Source: Armatimonadota bacterium | GTDB lineage: Bacteria; Armatimonadota; Fimbriimonadia; Fimbriimonadales; Fimbriimonadaceae | Direction: 5' to 3' | Assembly: GCA_018268315.1 (NCBI GenBank) | Contig: JAFDWU010000001.1 | Coordinates: 652,324 to 716,323, forward strand | Length of the DNA: 64,000 nt | Shown here: piece after piece, positions 32,826 to 41,393 of the stretch | Position numbering within the stretch: the first letter of the stretch is position 1 | Layout: the number at the start of each line of letters is the position of its first letter | Notes under the pieces: generated by a model | What the model saw: only the letters and a program-made list of their open reading frames with translations | What the model was told of the DNA's origin: nothing | The model's database searches: none | Made by a program: the position numbers and the translations under genes

Positions 32826-32955
32826 GTGTCTCGCTCTCGACTGCAGCGATGGTATTAAACCGCCGTTGTAGCGATAAAGATAAGCCAAACCACACTTTTG
32901 CGCACCGCACAAGATGGCAGTAACCGCAAAGAACTTGGCTGCGTCAGGTGATGGT

Positions 32956-34170
32956 ATGAGGTTTGGCAAGTTCAACACCGCGAGGAGCATCGGGCTGATC
33001 TTCATCCTGCTCATATCGGCCCAATGCAACGAGGCGAAGACCGTAAGCATCCTTTTCATCGGTAATAGCCTCACCTACGTCAACAACATGCCTGCAATTC
33101 TTAAAACCATCGCTAAAGGGAAGGTCAACGTAGAGACCGGGCTTGTTGCGAAGGGACTCGCCACGCTTGCAAACCACTGGCAGACCGGCAAGGCATTGGA
33201 GATGCTTAAGAGCCGAAAATGGGATTGGGTGGTTCTGCAGGATCAATCCTCCTTTGGCCAAGCGTTCCTCTACGAAGGCATCCAGAGAGTTGACCTTTAC
33301 GACGAGCTGTGGACAAACGCAAAGCTATTCGCCGACGAGGCGAAACGCAACGGATCGAAGGTCGCGCTATTGGGCACTTGGCGGATGCAGGATAGTGATG
33401 CCCGCGAGCAAGCGGCGCTCGACTATGGCTACGCCAAAGCGGCGAAAGATCTCGGCTGCCTCTTCATCCCGGTTGGCGATACATGGCAGGCGGAAGAAGA
33501 CGCCGGGCTAAAAGATCTTTACATGAACGACCGGCACCATCCATCGCCTTTGGGCAGTTACGTTGCCGCGCTTTGCGTTGCCCGAACCCTGCTCGGCATA
33601 CCGCTTAAGGATTTGCCGCGCGAAGCCAAGGGTGAAGTGATGGAATTCATGGACGGCAGCCCTTCCGGCAGGGAGGAAACGCTGGTGAGCCTGGATCAGG
33701 ACGTTGCTGCGAAGGCGCAACAGGTCGCCGAAAGATTTCTGTCTCAACCAGCTTCGCTGGATTCTTACAAGAAACCGAACCCGGTGGCCATCAAACCGCT
33801 GCCGAAAGGATTGCCGATCGAGGTCCCCAAGTTGGTTGGAACCTGGGTTGGCAGCATTCAGCTTGGCCCCGCATTTCTCGGCCCATCCACGATGCGCCTG
33901 GAACTCCATCCTAAGGATAAGGGGCTGGCTGGAAAAATAACCGTCACTCCGACCGCTCCGCCAAATAGTCCATCCGATGTCGAGCTATCAATCACGTCGT
34001 TGGATATCCAGGCCGATTCCTGCTCGTTTAAAGACCCCCAAGGACCCAACGGGGCGGTTGGGACCTATCGGATTGTCATGACGAAGAGCGGACTCGAGGG
34101 CATGGTCGAATACAAGACGCCGGATCAGTACACGCGACTGGTGGCTTCCTTCCGTCTGAATAAGGTGTAG
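32956..34170 (+). CDS. Secreted SGNH-hydrolase-fold protein
   Basis: About 404 aa from the ATG at 32956, which is preceded by AGGTG; an ATG at 32914 would add 14 residues. A hydrophobic signal segment precedes residue 30. The core has block I F-I-G-N-S-L-T (catalytic Ser) near residue 37, and the last block D-R-H-H-P-S-P-L-G-S-Y near 195-205 with the Asp-x-x-His of the triad. The middle D-W-V-V-L-Q-D-Q-S segment is typical of DUF4886-like SGNH proteins. The C-terminal ~120 residues (from about 280) form an additional, beta-rich domain of unknown type. Substrates are likely esters on a polysaccharide or glycan. It stands between the pnkp operon and an exported M23 peptidase. Confidence 0.72.
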   Translation: MRFGKFNTARSIGLIFILLISAQCNEAKTVSILFIGNSLTYVNNMPAILKTIAKGKVNVETGLVAKGLATLANHWQTGKALEMLKSRKWDWVVLQDQSSFGQAFLYEGIQRVDLYDELWTNAKLFADEAKRNGSKVALLGTWRMQDSDAREQAALDYGYAKAAKDLGCLFIPVGDTWQAEEDAGLKDLYMNDRHHPSPLGSYVAALCVARTLLGIPLKDLPREAKGEVMEFMDGSPSGREETLVSLDQDVAAKAQQVAERFLSQPASLDSYKKPNPVAIKPLPKGLPIEVPKLVGTWVGSIQLGPAFLGPSTMRLELHPKDKGLAGKITVTPTAPPNSPSDVELSITSLDIQADSCSFKDPQGPNGAVGTYRIVMTKSGLEGMVEYKTPDQYTRLVASFRLNKV

Positions 34171-34371
34171 GGCGGCCAAGCTTGGCGGCTGTGAACGCCT
34201 GGCATTCCAATGTCTTGCGGGTGGACCAAAGGCTACGAATAGCGTGCCTTCCCTTGATATATTGGTGGGTACTTGAAGGTCACAACGACCAGACCGAAGG
34301 TCCCCCCACTTTTCAAGGATAACGCCATACTTTTCAGTTGTGGTTTTCAAATTGAAGGGACAGGGCAGTCA

Positions 34372-35394
34372 ATGATTCAGTCCAGCATCGCGCGAAGGGA
34401 CTTTCTGCTGAGCGCTACCGGATTAGTAACCAGTGCTCTCATTGGGCCACGGTTCTACTTCGAGCCAAGCTGGGCCCAGGGCCAACTGGCCTGTTTTCCA
34501 AACCGACTGTTTTGGGCCACCGACGTAAAATCTGTTACCGAAACGGAATCCTGCTTTTTCGCTGTCATCATGCCAAATTTCGGGGGTGGACCAGCGTCGA
34601 AGGGCGTTTTAAGGGTGCTCTCAAACGACGAACTCCTGCTTGAAGAAACCTGGTCGGCCAAGGCGCTTGCGGGAGTTGGCGTAGAAGTCAAAGAGCAGGG
34701 GACAAGAATCTACGTCTTTCACGCGTGCGCGCATGCGGAGCATCGGGCAACCACAATTGAAGCGACACTGTGGCAAGATTCAACCCAATGGCGAGCCGAA
34801 TTTCACCCGGAAAGAGTCACGCCCAAAGCGAAGTTAATTTTCCCATTCAAGGGGTTTGGCCTTATTACCCAGGGATGGATCAACGATAACGGCCATCACA
34901 ACGGCGACGACCTCTTCGCCCTAGATATTCTTGGACTGTCCGAAAGCATGGGACCGATTCTAAATGGCAGTGGATCAAATGAAGCGTATGCGGGGTTTGG
35001 TCGCCCGATTCTGTGTCCGGCCGACGGCGTCGTCGTAGCAGTCCAAAGCGCCATTCCGAACCAACCTAAACCAGACATGATTGATCGGAAGCTGTTCACG
35101 CTTCAGGACGGAACGGAGGTAATCCAGGGTAACCACGTTGTAATCGACCACGGCAATCAGGAGTTTAGCGGGTTAATGCATATGCAGCCTGGATCAATTA
35201 CGGTCAAGGTTGGTGACCGAATTAAGCAAGGCGATCAAATTGGAAAGCTTGGTAATTCAGGAAATACGAACGGCCCGCATCTTCACTATCAATTACAGGA
35301 TGGTCCGAACTTCGCTACGGCAAGTGGATTGCCCGTCACTTTTGAAAACGTTGCCTCGCCTCTCACTCGGGGAACATATCTCAGAGCTAGATAG
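34372..35394 (+). CDS. Tat-exported M23-family (LytM-like) metallopeptidase
   Basis: A protein of 340 aa from the ATG at 34372; the frame opens earlier without support. A twin-arginine signal A-R-R-D-F-L-L-S begins at residue ~6 and is followed by a hydrophobic run to about residue 35. Residues ~180-330 show the M23 metal site: G-H-H-N-G-D-D-L-F-A-L-D with the first His and Asp, H-V-V-I-D-H-G near 275, and H-L-H-Y-Q-L near 315. M23 enzymes cut peptidoglycan peptide cross-links. Export by Tat implies folding and metal loading before secretion. AGGG lies just upstream of the ATG. The N-terminal ~140 residues are not recognised. Confidence 0.82.
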   Translation: MIQSSIARRDFLLSATGLVTSALIGPRFYFEPSWAQGQLACFPNRLFWATDVKSVTETESCFFAVIMPNFGGGPASKGVLRVLSNDELLLEETWSAKALAGVGVEVKEQGTRIYVFHACAHAEHRATTIEATLWQDSTQWRAEFHPERVTPKAKLIFPFKGFGLITQGWINDNGHHNGDDLFALDILGLSESMGPILNGSGSNEAYAGFGRPILCPADGVVVAVQSAIPNQPKPDMIDRKLFTLQDGTEVIQGNHVVIDHGNQEFSGLMHMQPGSITVKVGDRIKQGDQIGKLGNSGNTNGPHLHYQLQDGPNFATASGLPVTFENVASPLTRGTYLRAR

Positions 35395-35544
35395 TGCCTG
35401 GATGCAGGTGGTAACCGCTAACCCAAAATTGGACACGGTATAGATTGTCGTCAACTTGTGTGGGCTGTGGCGATGTCACTGTAATCTTCCGGGCGTTTTA
35501 GCCCAAGGTGATCAACCGCGGTTATCGAAGGCTTTGGAGTTAGA

Positions 35545-35847
35545 ATGTCGGAAGGGACCCTCCTTTTGGAAGAACCTGAAGAAGCCAACGGCAAAGCAGC
35601 GGACTGGGATGTGTACGGTCCCGTCCTCGCCTGCGCCATCCTCGCACTCGTGGATCTCGCATGGTTTGGTAGAACTGCCCTTCAGCCGCTCGGAGGTGTC
35701 GATTCCAAGAGGATTTACCTTGCCACCCTTGAATTGCGGCCCCTCCAGATTTGCCACGAATTGCAGGACTTCTATGGTCTGGAGGACCTTCCTATCTACG
35801 GAATCACCACCGACCCCGCCCATCCCGGCCCGAGGATGGCTACGTAA
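35545..35847 (+). CDS. Hypothetical 100-aa protein with one hydrophobic segment
   Basis: The ATG at 35545 is preceded by TTTGGAG at a good distance, the best argument that this is a real gene. The product has an acidic, Glu-rich N-terminus (~25 residues), one hydrophobic segment V-Y-G-P-V-L-A-C-A-I-L-A-L-V near residues 24-37, and a polar C-terminus with D-F-Y-G-L-E-D-L-P-I-Y-G-I-T-T-D. I do not recognise a family. Competing open frames overlap here on both strands without supporting features, so confidence is low. Confidence 0.35.
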   Translation: MSEGTLLLEEPEEANGKAADWDVYGPVLACAILALVDLAWFGRTALQPLGGVDSKRIYLATLELRPLQICHELQDFYGLEDLPIYGITTDPAHPGPRMAT

Positions 35848-36065
35848 GCTGCGAAATCGTCTGAAATCTGGGCCATTCGGCCCATTGCTCATGCTTGTCT
35901 AACCCCAAATCCCGCCTGCCCACCTAGCCTCAAACCCATGAGAATGAGAGTCAGAGTCATCGTAGGCCCCGGCTCTGTCATCGCGTATCTGTACCTTCGC
36001 CGCAAACATACAAGGGTCGTATAGTTCGACAGCAGCGCGAATAGCACGCGCTTCTCGGAGACTAC
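35848..36065. other. Intergenic stretch before the M13 homologue
   Basis: No convincing gene. A 28-codon open frame (35938-36024) is too short to support. GTATAG (36017-36022) is a possible -10 box for the M13-like gene, about 40 nt before its ATG. Confidence 0.4.
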
Positions 36066-38138
36066 ATGGCTTTCAACACAACGGTTCTCTTCTCGATCCT
36101 AATTGCATATCTGGCCGCATCCACTCAGTCAAACGATCACCTGGCCCTCCGCTCTATCGGTGCTTGGGGCGTAGACCTTACTGATCGCGATCCTGCGACA
36201 AGACCCGGGGACGATTTCTACCGCTCTCAGAACGGAAAGTGGCTGGACACAGCTACGATCGACCCGACAAAGTTTGCCAACGCCTATTGGCTCGATCTGC
36301 GGATTTTGAATTCAGAACGAGTGGGAGCGTTGCTTGAGCAGTCGGCAACCGACGCCTCGATCAAACTGGATAGCCCCGAAGGCAAATTGGGGAGATTCTA
36401 TAGCTCGTTCATGGACGTGAAAAACCTGGATCGCAAGGGCCTAACCCCCATTGAACCAATGCTCAAGCAAATCCAGGGCGCGAAAACGTGGTCAGAAATC
36501 GTTGAGCTAATGGCAAAACTCGATGGGCCGTGGAGACAGCGGTCGATTAACGCCGCAACGCCACCGGTAGGCGCAAGCATCTTCTCAATTAACATTGCGC
36601 AGGATCAAGGCGACCCCACGCGTTACGCCGCTTACGTGGGTCAATCAGGTTTCTTCCTCCCCGCAATCGACTATTACACGGACCCCAAACTCGCCGATGT
36701 CAAGGAGAAGTACACCAAGTACATTGCGAGCATTCTAAAACGAATCGGGTGGACCGATGCCGACTCGTTGGCTCAGTCAATCGTTGACTTTGAAACCGAG
36801 GCCGCAAAGTCAAGCTGGACCCTCCAGCAGCTTCAGGATCCCGCAGCGTCGTACAACCCCATGTCGCTCAAAGAGTTGAAACAGCTCACGCCAAATTTTG
36901 ACTGGGATGCTTATCTAAAGGGCGCCGAGGCAACACGGGTAGGAAGTGTGGTTGTGGATGCGAAAACTGCATTCCCAAAACTAGCAAAGCTCTTTCAGGC
37001 CACTCCGTTGTCCGTCCTTAAGGCCCGAGCAGCATTTAGCCTCGTGCACTTGAACGGGTGGTACCTGGACAGCGAAATGTCCGACGCTTATACCGAATTC
37101 TGGGTCAAAGTGGTGAACGGCGGTGGTAACAGCCCTCGCACTCTTCGAGGATCAAACTTGGTAACCGCAAACATAGGCACACTGCTGGATGCCTACTACT
37201 TGAAGAAGTACTTCCCCGATAACTACCGGCGCGCCGCCGATGACATGGTTGCAAACCTTAAGGCGGCTTTCGATGAAAGGCTAAAAAACAACCCGTGGAT
37301 GAGCCAGGAAACAAAGACTAAGGCTCGGCAGAAACTCGCCAAGATGGTGATGCGGGTTGGCGGACCGAGAAACAGCGAAACGTTTGACGGCGTTGACTTT
37401 GACGCAACAGACCTTATCGGCAATTTACACAAGGCAACCAGCTTTTCTTGGCGGGAGAGTCTGCGCGATCTCCGTAAGCCTTTTGATCGGAATCGATGGA
37501 TATTCAATTCAGCAACTGTGAACTACAACTACTTGCCATCGCAGAATGCATTAGAGGTCCCCGCCGGGCTCTTCCAAGCTCCTTTCTTTGATCCGCTCGC
37601 CGATCCCGCCGTAAATTACGGGGCTGTAGGATCTCTTATTGGCCACATGATGGCTCTAGGTTTTGGTGAGAGCGGCCGGAAATTCGATTCGGAAGGGCGG
37701 CTTAACGACTGGTGGTCTGCAGAAGATACGGCTAAGTTTGGAGTGTTGAGAAAGAAGCTGGAAGATCAATACTCTGCCATTGAAACGGTGCCCGGCTTCC
37801 ACCTGAAAGGCGACCTTTTGATCAACGAGTCCCTTGCCGACCAAGGTGGCATTCTCGCCGCGTTCGATGCTTACCACCGGTCCCTTCGCGGACAATCGGC
37901 GCCTGAAATTGATGGGTTTACGGGAGATCAACGGTTCTTTATTGGCCGCGCACAGATGTGGCGGGCAAAGTTTCGGGAAGCCTTCCTAAAGAACCAGACT
38001 GCCACCGCGCAAAATGCTCCGCCCTTCGTTCGAATTAACGCCGCCTTCCGCAATCTTGACGAATGGTATTCCGCCTTCGGAGTAAAGCTGGGAGACAAGC
38101 TTTACCTGAAGCCCGAGGACCGCGCCCATATCTGGTAG
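36066..38138 (+). CDS. M13 (neprilysin/PepO) family homologue, probably catalytically dead
   Basis: A protein of 690 aa, about the full length for this family, with an N-terminal hydrophobic segment. The fold landmarks are present: R-P-G-D-D-F-Y-R-S-Q-N-G-K-W-L (~residue 46), N-Y-N-Y-L-P-S-Q-N-A-L-E-V-P-A-G-L-F-Q-A-P-F-F (~480), N-Y-G-A-V-G-S-L-I-G-H and D-x-E-G-R-L-N-D-W-W. The zinc site is not: where active enzymes have G-H-E-I-[AT]-H-G-F, this protein has G-H527-M-M-A-L531-G-F, and the later catalytic His region is N650-A-P-P-F. Glu588 and Asp592 of the third-ligand motif (N-E-S-L-A-D) remain. It may act as a binding or scaffold pseudo-peptidase. No frameshift is seen. Confidence 0.88.
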   Translation: MAFNTTVLFSILIAYLAASTQSNDHLALRSIGAWGVDLTDRDPATRPGDDFYRSQNGKWLDTATIDPTKFANAYWLDLRILNSERVGALLEQSATDASIKLDSPEGKLGRFYSSFMDVKNLDRKGLTPIEPMLKQIQGAKTWSEIVELMAKLDGPWRQRSINAATPPVGASIFSINIAQDQGDPTRYAAYVGQSGFFLPAIDYYTDPKLADVKEKYTKYIASILKRIGWTDADSLAQSIVDFETEAAKSSWTLQQLQDPAASYNPMSLKELKQLTPNFDWDAYLKGAEATRVGSVVVDAKTAFPKLAKLFQATPLSVLKARAAFSLVHLNGWYLDSEMSDAYTEFWVKVVNGGGNSPRTLRGSNLVTANIGTLLDAYYLKKYFPDNYRRAADDMVANLKAAFDERLKNNPWMSQETKTKARQKLAKMVMRVGGPRNSETFDGVDFDATDLIGNLHKATSFSWRESLRDLRKPFDRNRWIFNSATVNYNYLPSQNALEVPAGLFQAPFFDPLADPAVNYGAVGSLIGHMMALGFGESGRKFDSEGRLNDWWSAEDTAKFGVLRKKLEDQYSAIETVPGFHLKGDLLINESLADQGGILAAFDAYHRSLRGQSAPEIDGFTGDQRFFIGRAQMWRAKFREAFLKNQTATAQNAPPFVRINAAFRNLDEWYSAFGVKLGDKLYLKPEDRAHIW

Positions 38139-38152
38139 GCGAGTCGCAAGCC

Positions 38153-38169
38153 CGCAACTTCGATGATCC
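38153..38169 (+). repeat. 17-bp direct repeat, copy 1
   Basis: CGCAACTTCGATGATCC. The identical 17-mer recurs at 38297-38313 and flanks the MITE-like inverted repeat. Confidence 0.8.
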
Positions 38170-38184
38170 TGCAGCAATTCTGCG

Positions 38185-38260
38185 TCCTCTGTGTCCTCTG
38201 TGGTTGGTGATCCGTGTGCAAGGGGACTGTAACCACAGAAAACACGGAATGCACAGAGGG
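38185..38260. repeat. MITE/REP-like inverted-repeat element
   Basis: The left arm 38185-38205 carries CCTCTGTGTCCTCTGTGG followed by TT, and the right arm carries AACCACAG (38231-38238) and CACAGAGG (38252-38259). The arms pair imperfectly around a ~25-nt loop. CTCTGTGGTT-type repeats recur in many bacterial genomes as small palindromic elements. No gene is inside. Confidence 0.6.
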
Positions 38261-38296
38261 TCAGGAGAAGGAAGAAAGGTCACGTAATCGTAAACT

Positions 38297-38313
38297 CGCA
38301 ACTTCGATGATCC
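38297..38313 (+). repeat. 17-bp direct repeat, copy 2
   Basis: CGCAACTTCGATGATCC, identical to 38153-38169. The pair brackets ~127 bp holding the palindromic element, as expected from a target-site or flank duplication. Confidence 0.8.
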
Positions 38314-38348
38314 AACCCGCAGCCTGATTCGGTCTGACGACCGAAATC

Positions 38349-38422
38349 TGGCTGCCGGACTAGGATTCGAACCTAGACTGACGGCACCAAAAACCGCTGT
38401 CCTGCCATTAGACGATCCGGCA
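38349..38422 (-). tRNA. tRNA-Gln (anticodon TTG)
   Basis: A complete 74-nt cloverleaf on the minus strand. The acceptor stem is TGCCGGA/TCCGGCA (7 bp). The D-arm contains GTCTAATGGCAGGAC, the anticodon loop TTTTGGT gives TTG, and the T-arm has GGTTCGAATCC. Discriminator G is followed by an encoded CCA (38349-38351). The loop sequence TTTTTGG and T-G acceptor start are typical of bacterial tRNA-Gln. Confidence 0.93.
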
Positions 38423-38516
38423 AAAGCCGGTCATGTTATACCTTGCCCCCAGCCTCTGGGCAAATCGGCCCAATTCAAATTCAACATGTACGAACAGGGT
38501 GTAAAGTACAAGCGCA

Positions 38517-40130
38517 ATGACTGGACGTTGGATGCCTTTTGCCGGTTTGATTTTGCTTGCCGGCTGTGGTGGGGGAACGGTTGCCAACCAGGCCGCCGAC
38601 ACCGCAAAAGTTAAACGAGATACCCTCGAGATCAAGGTTGTCGAAACCGGCGCCCTTGACGCCGTCAAATCGGTTGAGGTCAAGAGCCGCGTGAGCGGAC
38701 GCCTTGCCAAGCTGCTGGTCGATGAGGGCGATACCGTAAAAGCGGGCCAGCTCATCGCCATCATCGATCCACGAGAAATCCAGCTTCAGGTTGATCAGCA
38801 AGCCGCTCAATTCCGAGGCGCGCAAAGTCTGGTCTCCCGTATCGGCATCGAAATTGAGCAGCGACGCATCACCGCGCGAGAATCGCTGAGACAAGCGGAA
38901 GCAAGGCTTGCCCAGGTCAAGTCAGAGCTGGGCGCGCAGCCAACCCTGACCACCTCTGCCATCGCCAGCGCCAAGGCTTCCTACAACAGCGCCCAAGAAG
39001 AATTGCAGCGGCTGAAGACCTCCGGCATCCCCAATGAGCGCACCGCCGATGAAGCGGCGCTCAGCCAGGCAGAGGTCAACTACACCAACGCCCAATCCGA
39101 ATACCAGCGCCAAACTAACCTCCTTAAAGAAGGCTTTACCGCCCAGAAGAACGTTGAAGACGCCCAGCTCAATGTCCAGGTGATGCGCTCACGGCTGGAG
39201 CAAGCCAAGCAGAACCATGACCGCATTGAGAAGCAGATCGCATCCGAGCTAAATAGAGCCGAGCAGGATGTGCTCCGCACGAAGTCGGACTACGACCGGG
39301 CCGTTGCCATGAGCTACCAAGATGGCAGCAAGCGACAGGATTACCTCAACGCGATTGCGGAAGTCGAGAAGGCTCGCGTAGCCTTGAAAGACGTCGACGC
39401 GATGGCTGCCGGCAAGGCGCAAAACCAAGCTACCGCCGATCAGCTTTCCAGCGCGCTATCAGATGCTCGTCGCAACCTGAACGAAACCGAAATCAGGGCG
39501 CCCATCGATGGCATCGTCACCAAGAAGGAGATTCAAGAAGGGGAGCTGGTTGCCAGCCTTAGCGGATTCAACGCCGGTACGCCCATCGTTCGCATTGAGG
39601 ATCGCAGGAGCCTGCGCGTCATCCCCAACATCAACGAAATCGACACCGCCAAGCTGGCGGTGGGTATGGCGGCGGATATCAGTGTTGAGGCATTGCCCGA
39701 CCGCAAGTTCACCGGCCACGTAAAGAAGGTCGCCCCTGCGGGGAACAATGTCGGTGCTTCCACTGGCGCCCCCACCGGCGACTCGGTAGTCCGATACTCG
39801 GTGGAAATCTGGCTTGATCAGGCTGATCCTGCTCTGCGAAGCGGCATGACCGCCAAATGCACGCTCAACGTTCTCAAGAAGGACAACGTTCTGGTTCTGC
39901 CGGTGGAATACGTGGGAACCGACGAAAAGGGCAGCTACGTGCTCGTCCATCAGCAACCGGGCAAGGACAAGAAGAAGGTTCCTGGCGTGCGAACGAATGT
40001 AAAGATCGGCGCTAAGAGCGGTGCCTTTGTGGAAATCGTTAGCGGCGTAAATGAAGGCGTCGAAGTCGACAAACCGGAGTACACCGGCCCATCGCGAAGC
40101 GGATTCATGCAGGCGGGGGGAGGCGACTAA
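38517..40130 (+). CDS. HlyD/MacA-type periplasmic adaptor lipoprotein
   Basis: A protein of 537 aa. A short signal peptide ends in the lipobox L-A-G-C (Cys17). Residues ~30-80 and ~330-400 form the split biotinyl-lipoyl/beta-barrel parts (V-E-V-K-S-R-V-S-G-R-L-A-K-L, then E-I-R-A-P-I-D-G-I-V-T-K-K). Between them lies a long alpha-helical hairpin (~85-320) rich in Gln, Glu and Ala heptads, longer than in MacA. This fits a membrane-fusion protein bridging an inner-membrane ABC permease and an outer-membrane channel. The permease gene starts 3 bp after its stop. No ATP-binding subunit gene adjoins. TAAAGT lies ~9 nt before the ATG. Confidence 0.88.
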   Translation: MTGRWMPFAGLILLAGCGGGTVANQAADTAKVKRDTLEIKVVETGALDAVKSVEVKSRVSGRLAKLLVDEGDTVKAGQLIAIIDPREIQLQVDQQAAQFRGAQSLVSRIGIEIEQRRITARESLRQAEARLAQVKSELGAQPTLTTSAIASAKASYNSAQEELQRLKTSGIPNERTADEAALSQAEVNYTNAQSEYQRQTNLLKEGFTAQKNVEDAQLNVQVMRSRLEQAKQNHDRIEKQIASELNRAEQDVLRTKSDYDRAVAMSYQDGSKRQDYLNAIAEVEKARVALKDVDAMAAGKAQNQATADQLSSALSDARRNLNETEIRAPIDGIVTKKEIQEGELVASLSGFNAGTPIVRIEDRRSLRVIPNINEIDTAKLAVGMAADISVEALPDRKFTGHVKKVAPAGNNVGASTGAPTGDSVVRYSVEIWLDQADPALRSGMTAKCTLNVLKKDNVLVLPVEYVGTDEKGSYVLVHQQPGKDKKKVPGVRTNVKIGAKSGAFVEIVSGVNEGVEVDKPEYTGPSRSGFMQAGGGD

Positions 40131-40133
40131 GCC

Positions 40134-41360
40134 TTGTCATTCGGACAGTCGTTCCTTGTCGCGCTGGATATGCTGCGCACGCATAAGCTGCGCGCATTCC
40201 TCACCATGCTCGGCGTAATCATCGGCGTGATGGCGGTCACGCTCATCGTGATGATATCGAACGGCTTCCAAGCCTACATTTCAAATCAGTTCAGCAGTGT
40301 TGGCGCGAAGACGATCTATATCGCCTTCGATCCGGGTCGCAGGCGGCAGGAATCGGTCGGCAAGATCGACGGCCTCTACATGGACGACATCAAATTCCTC
40401 CGAGACCACACAAACAAGCTGGGAATCATTTCTCCGCTTGCCCAAGGGCAAGCCACCGCCGCCACCTACCAGGACAGGAAGCAGAACAATATCCGCGTCT
40501 ACGGCCAAGATGAGAGCTACCCCAGACTCGCTAATGAGAATATCAGCGAAGGCCGAGGCATCACCGCCGAGGACATGGAGTTCAAGAACAACATCTGCAT
40601 CATCGGTCAGGAGGTCAGCGACAATCTCTTCCCCGATAAGCAGCCGCTTGGCAAGTACATCAATCTTCCCGGCATCACGCTGCAGGTGGTTGGCATTCTT
40701 AAGAAGCAGGATGTTTTCGGGCAAACGAACGCGCGCGATATCCGCATGCCGCTGGCTACTCTGCAGACCAAGTGGACCGGCAACCGCAAGCTCATGATCA
40801 TTGCCACGGAGGCAGCGCCCGGCGTCGAGCTTGCCGATGCGATGGATTCCGCCTGGCGGGCGATGATGATCCGCTCAAACAACAAGAGCGTGTACCGAAT
40901 CGACTCGAACGAGTCGATCTCGAAGGTTTTCGGCGGCGTCTTAGGCGCAGCCGGTGTTCTTCTTGCTGCAATTGCCGCCCTTTCCCTTCTTGTAGGCGGC
41001 ATCGGCATCATGAACATCATGCTGGTTTCCGTTACCGAGCGAACGCGTGAGATTGGCTTACGAAAAGCGGTCGGCGCGCGCAAGGGCTCCATTCTTGTGC
41101 AGTTCCTTGTCGAATCCGGCACCCTCAGCCTTGTCGGCGGGCTCATCGGCATGGGGATCGCATGGTCGTTCGGACTGCTAATACACTTGGTTACCATGGC
41201 CAAGCACTGGCCAGATGAAAACGGCCTGCCCGCCGCGTTCCCACCCGCAGCCGCCCTGATGGCGACGTTCATCTCCGCCCTCATCGGCGTCACGTTCGGC
41301 TTCTTCCCGGCAATGAGCGCGGCTAAACTCGATCCAATCGTGGCCCTCCGCCGCGAGTAG
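40134..41360 (+). CDS. MacB-type ABC transporter permease
   Basis: A protein of 408 aa from a TTG start, 3 bp after the adaptor gene. It has one N-terminal transmembrane helix (L-R-A-F-L-T-M-L-G-V-I-I-G-V), a large periplasmic MacB_PCD domain (~45-270), then three C-terminal helices with the FtsX-family motif (V-G-G-I-G-I-M-N-I-M-L-V-S-V-T-E-R-T-R-E-I-G-L-R-K-A-V-G-A). It is the membrane half of a tripartite efflux or lipoprotein-trafficking pump. MacB itself fuses an ATPase at the N-terminus; that is absent here and no ATPase gene is next door, so the nucleotide-binding partner must be encoded elsewhere. A TTG start with no clear Shine-Dalgarno suggests translational coupling. Confidence 0.88.
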   Translation: MSFGQSFLVALDMLRTHKLRAFLTMLGVIIGVMAVTLIVMISNGFQAYISNQFSSVGAKTIYIAFDPGRRRQESVGKIDGLYMDDIKFLRDHTNKLGIISPLAQGQATAATYQDRKQNNIRVYGQDESYPRLANENISEGRGITAEDMEFKNNICIIGQEVSDNLFPDKQPLGKYINLPGITLQVVGILKKQDVFGQTNARDIRMPLATLQTKWTGNRKLMIIATEAAPGVELADAMDSAWRAMMIRSNNKSVYRIDSNESISKVFGGVLGAAGVLLAAIAALSLLVGGIGIMNIMLVSVTERTREIGLRKAVGARKGSILVQFLVESGTLSLVGGLIGMGIAWSFGLLIHLVTMAKHWPDENGLPAAFPPAAALMATFISALIGVTFGFFPAMSAAKLDPIVALRRE

Positions 41361-41393
41361 CGGCGATCTCAGGTCGGAAAGCGTCCGTACCTC

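Noticed and set aside
34174-34185. Palindrome GCCAAGCTTGGC after the SGNH gene as a terminator
   Set aside because: No T-tract and a loop of zero length; it may be a chance palindrome around a HindIII site.
35512-35892. 126-codon minus-strand frame opposite the 100-aa hypothetical gene
   Set aside because: No Shine-Dalgarno or start-proximal hexamer and no recognisable motif; the plus-strand frame has a better ribosome site.
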